Positions 25,255-33,352 of a DNA stretch of 52,344 bases are shown one piece after another. Positions within the stretch are counted from its first letter, which is position 1; each line of letters begins with the position of its first letter. The DNA comes from Pseudomonadota bacterium (lineage in GTDB: Bacteria > Pseudomonadota > Alphaproteobacteria > Rhizobiales > Aestuariivirgaceae). The DNA is taken from positions 1-52,344 of the forward strand of contig CAUJIO010000081.1 of assembly GCA_963205315.1 (NCBI GenBank), in the 5' to 3' direction. The notes below the pieces were generated by a model. That model did not search any database and was not told the DNA's origin. It saw only the letters and a list, made by a program, of their open reading frames with translations. The translations under genes were made by a program, and so were the position numbers.

Positions 25255-25818
25255 TTACTTGTTCTTGCCTTTGCTCTTGCCGGAGTTGCTGCCCTTGCCG
25301 GCATCCTTGGCTGCCTTCTCGGCATCCTTGTTTGCTTCCTTCAGGTCCTTGAGGTTCTGCTTGGCGGCTTTCTCCGCAGCCTTGTTGGCCTCCTTCAGAG
25401 CCTTCAGCGCATCCTTGGCGGCGCGGTCGTCGGCCGCTTTCTGCACTGCCTTTTCAGCAGCCTGATTGGCCTTCTTGAGATCCTTCAGCGCGTCCTTGGC
25501 GGCTTCTTCCGCAGCCTTGTTCGCTTCCTTCAGTGCCTTCACGGAATCGTCCGAGCTTCCGGAGTCATCATCCGAGTCATCGTCGCCTGAATCGTCGTCG
25601 TTGCCGCCGCCTTGATCGTCGGTGCCATCGTCGTCGCCCGAATCCGGCGAGTCGTCATCGTTGCCGCCGCCCTGATCTGGCGTGCCGTCGTCGTCGCTGG
25701 ATGAGTCGCCGGCTACGGCAGCAGTGGCGGCGAAGGGTTGGAATTTTCCCGCGACGGGGCCAATGCCGTAGATGCCAAGGCCAAGGATGAGGGCCATGAG
25801 GGATGTGGAATAGCGCAT
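25255..25818 (-). CDS. Exported low-complexity protein with Asp-rich and Lys/Ala-rich halves
   Basis: A 187-residue protein I do not recognise. Residues 1-36 look like a signal peptide (hydrophobic 5-22, possible cleavage after AVA at 34-36). Residues 37-91 are an acidic tract of Asp/Gly/Ser with a near-duplicated GTPDQGGGNDDDS / GTDDQGGGNDDDS unit. Residues 92-187 are helical repeats of the type KALKEANKAAE, which should form an extended coiled coil, and end in a Lys/Gly/Ser tail. AGAGGAA lies upstream of the ATG at 25816-25818. The acidic part could bind calcium or other cations, and the basic part nucleic acid, polysaccharide or the acidic part itself (inference). It has its own terminator. 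Confidence 0.75.
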   Translation of the reverse strand: MRYSTSLMALILGLGIYGIGPVAGKFQPFAATAAVAGDSSSDDDGTPDQGGGNDDDSPDSGDDDGTDDQGGGNDDDSGDDDSDDDSGSSDDSVKALKEANKAAEEAAKDALKDLKKANQAAEKAVQKAADDRAAKDALKALKEANKAAEKAAKQNLKDLKEANKDAEKAAKDAGKGSNSGKSKGKNK

Positions 25819-25948
25819 GTCTTCGTTCCTCTCTTTGAATGTCTGCTTCGCTTCGTAAAGCGTGTGCACCATACGTGAGAGGCGCTGACAGCTTGGTGAG
25901 ACGGTCTGTCAGTCAAATGTCAGAATTTGAAAGAATGGGTAACCGGCA

Positions 25949-27451
25949 TCAATCCGATTTTTGGAACAGATTTGCGTGACGCTTTCGCAGTTCTGCCTTT
26001 TGCACTTTGCCCATGGCATTGCGCGGCAGTTCATCAACCGTGATGATCCGCTTGGGGACCTTGAATTTCGCAAGTTTTTCACTCAGGCAGGCGATCAACT
26101 CGCGCTCCGGCGGCAAGGGGGCGCGTGCGGTCACGACAGCGACGACACCCTCTCCGAAATCGGGATGCGGGATTCCGATAACTGCTGATTCACCAATCTC
26201 CGGAAATGCGTCGAGCACGTCTTCGATTTCTTTCGGATAGACGTTGAAGCCGCCGGTGATGATCAGATCCTTGGCGCGGCCAACGATGGAGATGCGGCCC
26301 TCTGCATCGATGGTCCCAATATCTCCGGTGATGAAGTAACCGTCATCGGTGAACTCCTCTTTGGTCTTGTCCGGCATTCGCCAATAGCCCTTGAAAACAT
26401 TTGGGCCGCGGACTTCGATGACGTCCGGCCCATTGCCCCGGATGCGCACAGAGACGTCTGGAAGTGCGAAACCCACGGTGCCGGGCACACGTGCGCCATC
26501 GTAGGGGTTCGAGGTGATCATGCCGGTCTCGGTCATGCCATAGCGTTCGAGTATGGCGTGGCCGGTGCGCGCCTCGAAGTCGCGGTGGGTCTCGGCCAGG
26601 AGGGGGGCGGATCCGGAAATGAACAGGCGCATGTTGCGCGCGGTCTCGGCGGTAAATTCCCTAGCCGCCAGAAGCCGCGTGTAGAATGTCGGTACGCCCA
26701 TCATCAAGGTTGCCTGCGGCATCGCCTTGATGAGCACCGGAACATCAAGCTGGTTGAACCACACGAGTTCGGCTGCCGCGAGAAAGGCGGTGTTGAGAGC
26801 GACATAGAGTCCGTGGACGTGGAAGATCGGCAGGGCATGCAATAGCCGGTCGGCGTTGGTGATACGCCATAGCCTGACCAGTGTTGCGGCGTTGGATCGC
26901 AGATTGCCATGGGTGATCATCGCGCCCTTTGAGCGGCCAGTGGTGCCCGATGTATAGAGAAGCCCTGCGAGATCATCGCTGCCGCAGTCTGCTGTATCAT
27001 GACGGTCATCCATCTGCGCTGCCATTGCGCTGAGCGAGCCCTCGCCCCTGGCATCGAGATTGACGACGGCAAAGATCTTGTGGCGGTCGGCAAGCTTCCG
27101 CATCGATTGCTGACGGGCGGGATCGCAGACGATGAGTTTAGGCTCGGCATCGCCGATGAAATAGTCGACCTCCGACTCGGTATAGGCGGTGTTGAGCGGC
27201 TGATAGACGCCGCCAGCCTTCATCACGCCGAGATAGAGCAGCACATTGGCAATGGATTTCTCGATTTGCACCGTCACGCGGTCGCCGGGCTGGACGCCCA
27301 GCGCAGCGAGCGCATTGGCATAGCGGGCGGCACCGGACAGCAGGTCGTGATAGCTCAGGCGCTGGTTGCCGTCCGCCGAAGCGATGGCGGTCCGGTCACC
27401 GGCGGCGCGAAAGCTTGCCTCAAAATCACAAAAGAGATTGTGGTTCGACAT
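25949..27451 (-). CDS. matB: Malonyl-CoA synthetase-like acyl-CoA ligase
   Basis: A 500-residue ANL-superfamily ligase. The ATP-binding loop YTSGTTGRSKG is at about 166-176, followed by GYFITGD, the hinge region GGFNVYPKEIE, and the C-terminal PRNAMGKVQK lysine. The size and NPYDGARVPGTVG segment fit MatB, which makes malonyl-CoA from malonate, CoA and ATP. The ATG at 27451 is preferred to a GTG two codons earlier. No malonyl-CoA decarboxylase or malonate transporter is adjacent, so the gene symbol is tentative; a related carboxylate could be the substrate. Confidence 0.8.
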   Translation of the reverse strand: MSNHNLFCDFEASFRAAGDRTAIASADGNQRLSYHDLLSGAARYANALAALGVQPGDRVTVQIEKSIANVLLYLGVMKAGGVYQPLNTAYTESEVDYFIGDAEPKLIVCDPARQQSMRKLADRHKIFAVVNLDARGEGSLSAMAAQMDDRHDTADCGSDDLAGLLYTSGTTGRSKGAMITHGNLRSNAATLVRLWRITNADRLLHALPIFHVHGLYVALNTAFLAAAELVWFNQLDVPVLIKAMPQATLMMGVPTFYTRLLAAREFTAETARNMRLFISGSAPLLAETHRDFEARTGHAILERYGMTETGMITSNPYDGARVPGTVGFALPDVSVRIRGNGPDVIEVRGPNVFKGYWRMPDKTKEEFTDDGYFITGDIGTIDAEGRISIVGRAKDLIITGGFNVYPKEIEDVLDAFPEIGESAVIGIPHPDFGEGVVAVVTARAPLPPERELIACLSEKLAKFKVPKRIITVDELPRNAMGKVQKAELRKRHANLFQKSD

Positions 27452-27556
27452 GTGCACCGGTCTTTCGTCAACGTGCCTTCATCGGGCTGTCATCTTGAAT
27501 TGGCACAGTCGAATCTGCGGGAACGGTTCTTCTGCCCCGCAGCACCCCAACTGCCG

Positions 27557-27618
27557 CCATGCCGCGGTGCTCCGGTCTACGGCCCCTCCAGACCTCAAAG
27601 CACCCGGCATGGTTTTTT
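27557..27618 (+). terminator. Long stem-loop with T-tract reading rightward into the aminotransferase 3' end
   Basis: Arms CCATGCCG-C-GGTGCT (27557-27571) and AGCACC-CGGCATGG (27599-27612) pair with one bulged base, and GGTCT/AGACC adds an inner stem. TTTTTT follows at 27613-27618 on the plus strand. It lies two bases from the stop of the leftward aminotransferase gene, so it may terminate that transcript too, although the U-tract favours plus-strand RNA. Confidence 0.65.
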
Positions 27619-27619
27619 C

Positions 27620-28789
27620 TTAAGCTTCGAGGAAGGCCTTCATCCGCTTCAAGGCCTCGACAATGTCGGCTTCGCTCGCGGCATAGGAGAGCCGCATGTA
27701 GCCCTTGCCATTGGCGCCGAAGCTTTCACCGAAGATCAGCGCCACATAGGCCTTGTCGAGCAGTTCGCGGGCAAGATCGCGCGAGGCCCAGCCGGTGCCG
27801 GCGATATTCGGGAAGGCATAGAATGCGCCGCCCGGCACGCGGCAGCGCACGCCCTTGATGTCATTGAGGCCGGCGACAACGATGTCGCGCCGCCTCTGGA
27901 AGCTCTTGCGGAAGGCCTCAATCTCATCCATCGGCCCGGTGATGGCGGCAAGGCCCGCCATCTGCGTTGCAACGGATGTGCAGGAATGATCGACGGTGAT
28001 GAGCTTCTTCACATATTCGATCAGGTGCTTCGGCCAGATGCCGAAGCCGAGGCGCCAGCCCGTCATGGCGAAGGTCTTGGACCAGCCGTCGAGGATGATG
28101 GTGCGGTCGCGCAGTTCCGGGAAACTCAGGAAGCTGACGAAATCGACGCCGTCATAGACCTGATGGCTGTAAATCTCGTCGGAGAGGATGGCGACATTCG
28201 GGAAGCGCGCCAGGCCGTGTGCCAGCTTGGTGATTTCCTCGCGCGAGACCACACCCCCCGTCGGGTTGGCAGGCGAGTTGATGATGATGAGGCGCGTGGC
28301 TGGCGTGATGAGGGAGAGTACCTCCTCGGCATCGAAGCCGAAGTCCTTCTCCTCGCGGATGGGATAGGGCACGGGTTTCGCACCACTGGAGCGCGCGGCG
28401 TCGCGATAGGGCGGGAAGCCCGGATCGGGATAGAGGATTTCGGCGCCCGGGCCGCCAAACATCTGGCAGGCGAAATAGAAGGTCACCTTACCGCCCGGAA
28501 CGATCACCACCTCATCGCCCGAAACCGGCGCGTTGAAGCGCTTGCCAACATATTGCGCCACCGCATCGCGCAGCACCGGCAAGCCTTGCGGACTGGTGTA
28601 GCCATGCGGGCCGTCGCGCACCGCTTTCTCGGCGGCGGCGAGAATGTGTTTCGGCGGCAGAAAGTCCGGCTGGCCGATCCCCAGATTGATGACCGGATGG
28701 CCCTTGGCCTTCAGCGCATTGGCGCGGTCCAAGACGGTGAAGGCGGTTTCTTCCTCGATGGCGGCGACGGCAGGATTTATGTTCAGCAT
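27620..28789 (-). CDS. Class I/II PLP-dependent aminotransferase
   Basis: A 389-residue fold-type I aminotransferase. The PLP lysine is Lys238 in DGWSKTFAMTGWRLG. NPTGG at 175-179 and the downstream SDEIYSHQVYDG segment are typical of the aspartate/aromatic aminotransferase group. The C-terminal substrate-binding arginine lies in GYMRLSYA. Its ATG shares one base with the stop of the preceding dehydrogenase gene (TGATG), so the two are co-translated. The pairing suggests breakdown or synthesis of an amino acid through a hydroxy- or oxo-acid, but the specific substrate is not visible. Confidence 0.87.
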   Translation of the reverse strand: MLNINPAVAAIEEETAFTVLDRANALKAKGHPVINLGIGQPDFLPPKHILAAAEKAVRDGPHGYTSPQGLPVLRDAVAQYVGKRFNAPVSGDEVVIVPGGKVTFYFACQMFGGPGAEILYPDPGFPPYRDAARSSGAKPVPYPIREEKDFGFDAEEVLSLITPATRLIIINSPANPTGGVVSREEITKLAHGLARFPNVAILSDEIYSHQVYDGVDFVSFLSFPELRDRTIILDGWSKTFAMTGWRLGFGIWPKHLIEYVKKLITVDHSCTSVATQMAGLAAITGPMDEIEAFRKSFQRRRDIVVAGLNDIKGVRCRVPGGAFYAFPNIAGTGWASRDLARELLDKAYVALIFGESFGANGKGYMRLSYAASEADIVEALKRMKAFLEA

Positions 28790-29652
28790 CAGGTCACATC
28801 ATCTATTGCGGGATCAAGAAGGTGGCTGACATTGCGTCCGCCGTGGCCTGTTTCTACGGCCTTCGCGAAGATTTCTGCAACGGAATCCGTCAGGTGCGAG
28901 CTGCAACCCAGCTTCGCGGCCAGTTCGGCGTAGTAGCCGATGTCCTTGTTGGCATTGCCAAGTGCGAAGCGGTAGCCGTCAAAATCACCTTTGAGTGCCG
29001 GTTCCACCATCTTGCGCAGCACGCCGGAATTGCCGGAGCCGTTGAGCATCACCTCATAGAGGGCCTTCCAGTCGATCTGCGCCTTGCGGGCGGCGCCAAA
29101 GGCTTCCGAGACCAGCGCCACCATGCCGGTGACGAGATAGTTGGAGATGAGTTTCGCCGTGTGGCCCGATCCCGGCGGCCCGAAATGCTTGATCGTCGTG
29201 GCAAAGGCGCTGAGCAGCGGATGGATGCGGGCAAAGGTCTGGTCATCGGCACCACAGAGCACGCCGAGTATGCCCTGTTCGGCCTGTTCGGGCCCGCCGG
29301 TGAGCGGGATATCGGCGTACGCCACCCCCAACGATTTGAGGTCCGAGGCGAGGCGTCGGGTGGCATCGGGTGCCGAGGTTCCCGAATCCAGGATGATCTG
29401 GCCCGGCCGCAGATGCGGCTTCAGTCCGGCAACGGTCTCCGCCACCACCTTCGATGTCGTGACACAGAGCAGGATGACGTCAGCGCTGGCGATGGCGGCC
29501 AGATCCCTGGCTTCGGTGGCGCCCCTTGCCACAAGGTCGTCGACCGGCGCGCGATTGCGGTGGGCAATGACGCTCAAGGCATGGCCATGCTTCAGGAGAT
29601 TGACTGCCATGCCGTGGCCCATCATGCCTGCGCCGATCAGTCCGATGTGCAT
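28789..29652 (-). CDS. NAD(P)-dependent beta-hydroxyacid dehydrogenase (3-hydroxyisobutyrate dehydrogenase family)
   Basis: A 287-residue dehydrogenase. The nucleotide-binding GLIGAGMMGHGMA is at 4-16, the substrate-binding DIPLTGGPEQAEQG is near 114-127, and the catalytic lysine is Lys167 in GSGHTAKLISNYLV. These features place it with 3-hydroxyisobutyrate, tartronate semialdehyde and 6-phosphogluconate-like dehydrogenases. GGAGG lies just before the ATG. It is divergent from the aldehyde dehydrogenase gene, and the two start codons are 60 bases apart. A semialdehyde intermediate could be shared by these two enzymes (inference). Confidence 0.86.
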   Translation of the reverse strand: MHIGLIGAGMMGHGMAVNLLKHGHALSVIAHRNRAPVDDLVARGATEARDLAAIASADVILLCVTTSKVVAETVAGLKPHLRPGQIILDSGTSAPDATRRLASDLKSLGVAYADIPLTGGPEQAEQGILGVLCGADDQTFARIHPLLSAFATTIKHFGPPGSGHTAKLISNYLVTGMVALVSEAFGAARKAQIDWKALYEVMLNGSGNSGVLRKMVEPALKGDFDGYRFALGNANKDIGYYAELAAKLGCSSHLTDSVAEIFAKAVETGHGGRNVSHLLDPAIDDVT

Positions 29653-29712
29653 GCTTGCCTCCGCTTTGCGCCGCCGCTAGGGTCCGCCCCGAAAAATCAG
29701 GAGCATTTCATC

Positions 29713-31149
29713 ATGGCGCTGCATCGCAATTTCATCAATGGCGAATGGCTCGAGGGCAAGTCGGTCCGCGAGAACATCAACCCGTCCGACATGAGCGACA
29801 TCGTCGGCGAATATGCGCAGGCCGACAAGGCGCAGACGGAAGCGGCCATTGCCGCCGCCAAGGCCGCCCAGCCCGCATGGGCCGCCTCGACGCCGCAGCA
29901 GCGCGCCGACGCGCTGGAGTTCATCGGCACCGAGTTGCTGGCCCGCAAGGACGAAATCGGCCGCTTGCTCGCCCGCGAGGAAGGCAAGCCGCTGTCCAAT
30001 GGCATCGCCGAGACGACGCGCGCCGCGCAGATCTTCAAGTTCTTCGCACAGGAAACCCTGCGCACTGAAGGTGTTGCCGTCGCCTCGGTGCGTCCGGGCG
30101 TCGATATTCTGGTGACGCGCGAGCCGGTCGGCGTCGTCGGCTTGATCTGCCCGTGGAATTTCCCGATCGCCATTCCGGCCTGGAAAATGGCCCCGGCCAT
30201 CGCGTTCGGCAACACGGTGGTGTTCAAGCCCGCCGACCTGGTACCGGGCTCCGCCTGGGCGCTGGCCGAAATCGTCTCGCGCTCGGGGCTGCCCAAGGGC
30301 GTGCTCAACCTGGTCATGGGCCGCGGCTCCGTGGTCGGCCAGACCATGCTCGAATCGCGCGACGTCAACGCCATCTCGTTCACCGGATCGGTCGAAACCG
30401 GAGCCCGGGTTGCCATGGCCTGCGCCACGCGCGGTGCCAAGTACCAGCTGGAAATGGGTGGCAAGAACCCGCTCGTCGTTCTGGATGACGCCAACCTCGA
30501 TATCGCTGTGAACTGCGCGCTCGACGGCGCCTTCTACCAGACCGGCCAGCGCTGCACGGCATCTTCACGCCTCGTCGTTGGTTCCAAGATCCATGATGCC
30601 TTTGTCGAGCGCATGGTCGAAGGCATGAAGAAGCTCAAGGTCGATCACGCGCTGAAGGACGGCACGGTGATCGGTCCGGTCGTCGATGAAGCGCAAATGG
30701 CACAGGACGAGAAATACATCCAGATCGCCCGCGACGAAGGCGGCGAACTGGCCTGGGGCGGCGAGCGGCTGAACCGCGACACGAAGGGCAACTATCTTTC
30801 TCCCGCCCTGTTCATTGGTACGAACAACAACCAGCGCATCAACCGCGAGGAAGTCTTCGGTCCCGTCGCCTCGGTCATCAAGGTCGAGAGCTATGACGAG
30901 GCGCTCGCCGTCGCCAATGACACGTCCTTTGGCCTGTCGTCTGGCATCGTCACCACCTCGCTCAAATACGCCACCGACTTCCGCAAGAAGTCGGCAGCCG
31001 GCATGGTGATGGTCAATCTGCCGACGGCGGGTGTGGATTATCATGTGCCATTCGGCGGCCGGAAGGGCTCCAGCTACGGTGCGCGTGAGCAGGGCCGTCA
31101 CGCGGTGGAGTTCTACACATCCGTGAAGACCGCCTACACGCTGGCCTGA
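29713..31149 (+). CDS. NAD(P)-dependent aldehyde dehydrogenase (semialdehyde dehydrogenase-like)
   Basis: A complete 478-residue aldehyde dehydrogenase. Catalytic Cys281 lies in GQRCTAS, general base Glu247 in LEMGG, and Asn149 in PWNF. It resembles 2-oxoglutarate semialdehyde (2,5-dioxovalerate) and succinate semialdehyde dehydrogenases. The frame is open for about 890 bases upstream, but that part is antisense to the dehydrogenase gene. The ATG at 29713 has AGGAG 9 bases before it and gives a normal N-terminus. It is monocistronic, ending at a hairpin shared with the convergent DMT transporter gene. Confidence 0.9.
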   Translation: MALHRNFINGEWLEGKSVRENINPSDMSDIVGEYAQADKAQTEAAIAAAKAAQPAWAASTPQQRADALEFIGTELLARKDEIGRLLAREEGKPLSNGIAETTRAAQIFKFFAQETLRTEGVAVASVRPGVDILVTREPVGVVGLICPWNFPIAIPAWKMAPAIAFGNTVVFKPADLVPGSAWALAEIVSRSGLPKGVLNLVMGRGSVVGQTMLESRDVNAISFTGSVETGARVAMACATRGAKYQLEMGGKNPLVVLDDANLDIAVNCALDGAFYQTGQRCTASSRLVVGSKIHDAFVERMVEGMKKLKVDHALKDGTVIGPVVDEAQMAQDEKYIQIARDEGGELAWGGERLNRDTKGNYLSPALFIGTNNNQRINREEVFGPVASVIKVESYDEALAVANDTSFGLSSGIVTTSLKYATDFRKKSAAGMVMVNLPTAGVDYHVPFGGRKGSSYGAREQGRHAVEFYTSVKTAYTLA

Positions 31150-31155
31150 TGATCC

Positions 31156-31188
31156 GCCTCTCCTGCGTGCCGCGCGGGAGAGGCCTTT
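31156..31188. terminator. Hairpin between convergent genes
   Basis: GCCTCTCC (31156-31163) pairs with GGAGAGGC (31177-31184), and CTTT follows on the plus strand. It begins 6 bases after the aldehyde dehydrogenase stop and ends just before the stop of the convergent transporter gene. The short T run makes it a moderate terminator; the stem could serve both strands. Confidence 0.6.
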
Positions 31189-32071
31189 AATCGGCAGGTA
31201 CCGGAACTTCGCTTTCCTTCCCGGCCAGCTTCTCGCGGGCGAAAACAAAAAGTCCGCAGGCGACAACGATGGCCGCGCCGATCAGCGTCCAGTGATCGGG
31301 GAAGTCGCCGAAGGCGAGGTATCCCACCAGAATCATCCAGACGATCTGTGTGTAGACGAAGGGTGCCAGCGCACTGGCGGGTGCCATCCTGTGGGCCTGT
31401 ATGAGCATGTAGTGGCCGATGCCACCGGCGATCCCCATGAAGACAAGAAGCGGCCAGGCCAGCCCTTGTGGCATTTCCCAGACCCATGGCAATGGCACGA
31501 TTGCCGCGGCGGCGCCGATGACGCTGACATAGAACAGCGATGTCTCGGCCCTGTCACGGCCGCCAACCTTGCGGGTTGCAATGTTGTAGAATGCGCCACA
31601 GATCGAAGAGGCGACCGATAACAGCATTGCCCAATGGAAGCTTGCCGATCCGGGCCGCATGATCACGAGCACGCCAAGAAATCCTACAAGCACCGCGATC
31701 CAGCGCTTCATGCCGACGTGCTCGCCCAGCAGCGGCACGGAGAGGGCACAGACCCACAGCGGGATGGTGAAGAAGATCGCGGCTGTCTGCGCCAGCTGGA
31801 GGTAACTGATGGCCGTGAAGTTGAGGATTGTCGAAATCATCAGCAGCACACCGCGCAGCACCTGCAACCCCGGATGCCTGGTTATTGCGAGCGCCGGTCC
31901 GCCCGCCCGCAACATGATGGCAACTGACAGTATTGAGGCCACAAGATAGCGGAAGAACACGGCAACCGGGGCCGGAAGCGTGTGCGTCACGTATTTCGCC
32001 GAGGCGTCGAGCAGCGTGAAAACGACCATGGAGGCCATCATCAGCAGAATGCCCTGGATGCGGGGAGTCAT
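31187..32071 (-). CDS. DMT-superfamily (EamA) transporter
   Basis: A 294-residue inner-membrane protein with about ten hydrophobic helices in two EamA repeats, the standard form of drug/metabolite transporters. Members export or import amino acids, nucleosides and other metabolites; specificity cannot be read. The C-terminal tail is short and polar. The gene lies 27 bases downstream of the FAH-family gene on the same strand, so it may be the last gene of the leftward glk-pncA-FAH operon. Confidence 0.85.
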   Translation of the reverse strand: MTPRIQGILLMMASMVVFTLLDASAKYVTHTLPAPVAVFFRYLVASILSVAIMLRAGGPALAITRHPGLQVLRGVLLMISTILNFTAISYLQLAQTAAIFFTIPLWVCALSVPLLGEHVGMKRWIAVLVGFLGVLVIMRPGSASFHWAMLLSVASSICGAFYNIATRKVGGRDRAETSLFYVSVIGAAAAIVPLPWVWEMPQGLAWPLLVFMGIAGGIGHYMLIQAHRMAPASALAPFVYTQIVWMILVGYLAFGDFPDHWTLIGAAIVVACGLFVFAREKLAGKESEVPVPAD

Positions 32072-32098
32072 GCGGTCAGGTGATAGCGGACCGCGCCG

Positions 32099-32746
32099 TC
32101 AGATGACATCCACGTCGAGAGACCCCACCCCTGCGATTTGCGCATGGAGATGGTCGCCGCGTTGGATCGGGGAAACGCCCGAAGGTGTTCCGGTGAAAAT
32201 CAGGTCGCCGGCCTTTAGCGCAAAGAGTTTACCGAGTTCGGCGATGATCTCGTCGATATTCCAGATCATGTCGGCAACATCACCGGTCTGGCGGCGCTGG
32301 CCATTGACGTCGAGCGTGATGGCGCCCGACGTGAGGGCGGAGCCGTGCCGGACAATCGGGCCGATTGGCGCTGAATGGTCAAAGCCCTTGGCGGTTTCCC
32401 AGGGACGGCCGAGTTTCTTGGCCGCCGCCTGCAAATCTCGCCTGGTGATGTCGAGGCCCACGGCATGGCCGAAAACCCTGGCGTCCGGCCCCAGAGCCAC
32501 GACGAGTTCGATTTCGTGGTGCACGTCGTTCGACATGGTAGGGTAGGGCAGGCGGCCATCGGTCACCAGCGCATCCGGCGGCTTGGCGAAAAAGAAAGGC
32601 GGATCGCGTCCCACTTCGCCTCCCATCTCCTTCACGTGCTCGGCATAGTTCCGGCCGACGCAATAGACGCGGTGCACTGGAAAGCGCTCGTCGCTTCCGG
32701 CGATCGGCAACATCATCTGGGGGGCTGCGGGAAATGCGAGGCTCAT
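32099..32746 (-). CDS. Fumarylacetoacetate hydrolase-family protein
   Basis: A 215-residue FAH-fold hydrolase or decarboxylase. VYCVGRNYAEHVKEMG near residues 27-42 and HHEIELVVALG near 75-86 carry the acidic metal-binding residues of the family. The C-terminal GDLIFTGTPSGV is the characteristic closing motif. Short single-domain members act on acylpyruvates, oxaloacetate or aromatic ring-cleavage products. The start overlaps the stop of the nicotinamidase gene by 4 bases. No aromatic pathway is nearby, so acylpyruvase or oxaloacetate decarboxylase activity is the more neutral guess. Confidence 0.85.
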   Translation of the reverse strand: MSLAFPAAPQMMLPIAGSDERFPVHRVYCVGRNYAEHVKEMGGEVGRDPPFFFAKPPDALVTDGRLPYPTMSNDVHHEIELVVALGPDARVFGHAVGLDITRRDLQAAAKKLGRPWETAKGFDHSAPIGPIVRHGSALTSGAITLDVNGQRRQTGDVADMIWNIDEIIAELGKLFALKAGDLIFTGTPSGVSPIQRGDHLHAQIAGVGSLDVDVI

Positions 32747-33348
32747 GCCAGCACCACGCCGCGTTCGGCGAAGGACGACCTGGTTTTATCGGCGGAGCCA
32801 TTCATGTCGATGGCGCGGCAGGCGGCTTCAATCACTTCGGTATCAAACTCCAGGGTGCGGGCGTCCTCGGCGGAATAGCGCACGCAGAAATCGAATGCGA
32901 GGCCGACAAGCGTGACATGGGTGAAGCCACGTTCCTTGAGATAGCCGCCTAAACCAGTCGGGGTCTTGTGGTCGTTCTCGAAGAAGGCGGAGTAGCTGTC
33001 GATGGCCTTGCGATAGCCCTTGCGGATGATCAGTTCGGCATGGGGAATGTCGAGGCCCTTGTGAAATGCGGCGCCCGCCGTGCCCTGCACGCAATGATCC
33101 GGCCAGAGGGTCTGCGGACCATAGGGCATGGTGATCATCTCGAAGGGCTGCTTGCCGGAATGGGTGGAGGCGAAGGACGAATGTCCCGCCGGATGCCAGT
33201 CCTGTGTCAGCACCACATGCTGGAAGCCGTGGGCCAGGCGGTTGATCTTCGGCACGATCTCGTCGCCGCCGGTGACGGCCAGCGAGCCGCCCGGGCAGAA
33301 ATCATTCTGCATGTCGATGACCAGAAGAACGTCTGTGTCATGTCGCAT
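32743..33348 (-). CDS. pncA: Nicotinamidase
   Basis: A 201-residue isochorismatase-fold amidase that converts nicotinamide to nicotinate in NAD salvage. The catalytic triad is Asp12 (VIDMQNDF), Lys110 (IIRKGY) and Cys155 (AFDFCVRY). Metal ligands are Asp50, His52 and His85. Length and the LTQDWHPAGHSSFAS motif are those of bacterial PncA. It follows glk by a few bases and overlaps the FAH-family gene, so it belongs to the leftward operon. Confidence 0.93.
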   Translation of the reverse strand: MRHDTDVLLVIDMQNDFCPGGSLAVTGGDEIVPKINRLAHGFQHVVLTQDWHPAGHSSFASTHSGKQPFEMITMPYGPQTLWPDHCVQGTAGAAFHKGLDIPHAELIIRKGYRKAIDSYSAFFENDHKTPTGLGGYLKERGFTHVTLVGLAFDFCVRYSAEDARTLEFDTEVIEAACRAIDMNGSADKTRSSFAERGVVLA

Positions 33349-33352
33349 GATG

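Noticed and set aside
26999-28933. A 644-codon rightward open frame
   Set aside because: Antisense to the malonyl-CoA ligase and aminotransferase genes; it also runs straight through the strong terminator at 27557-27618.
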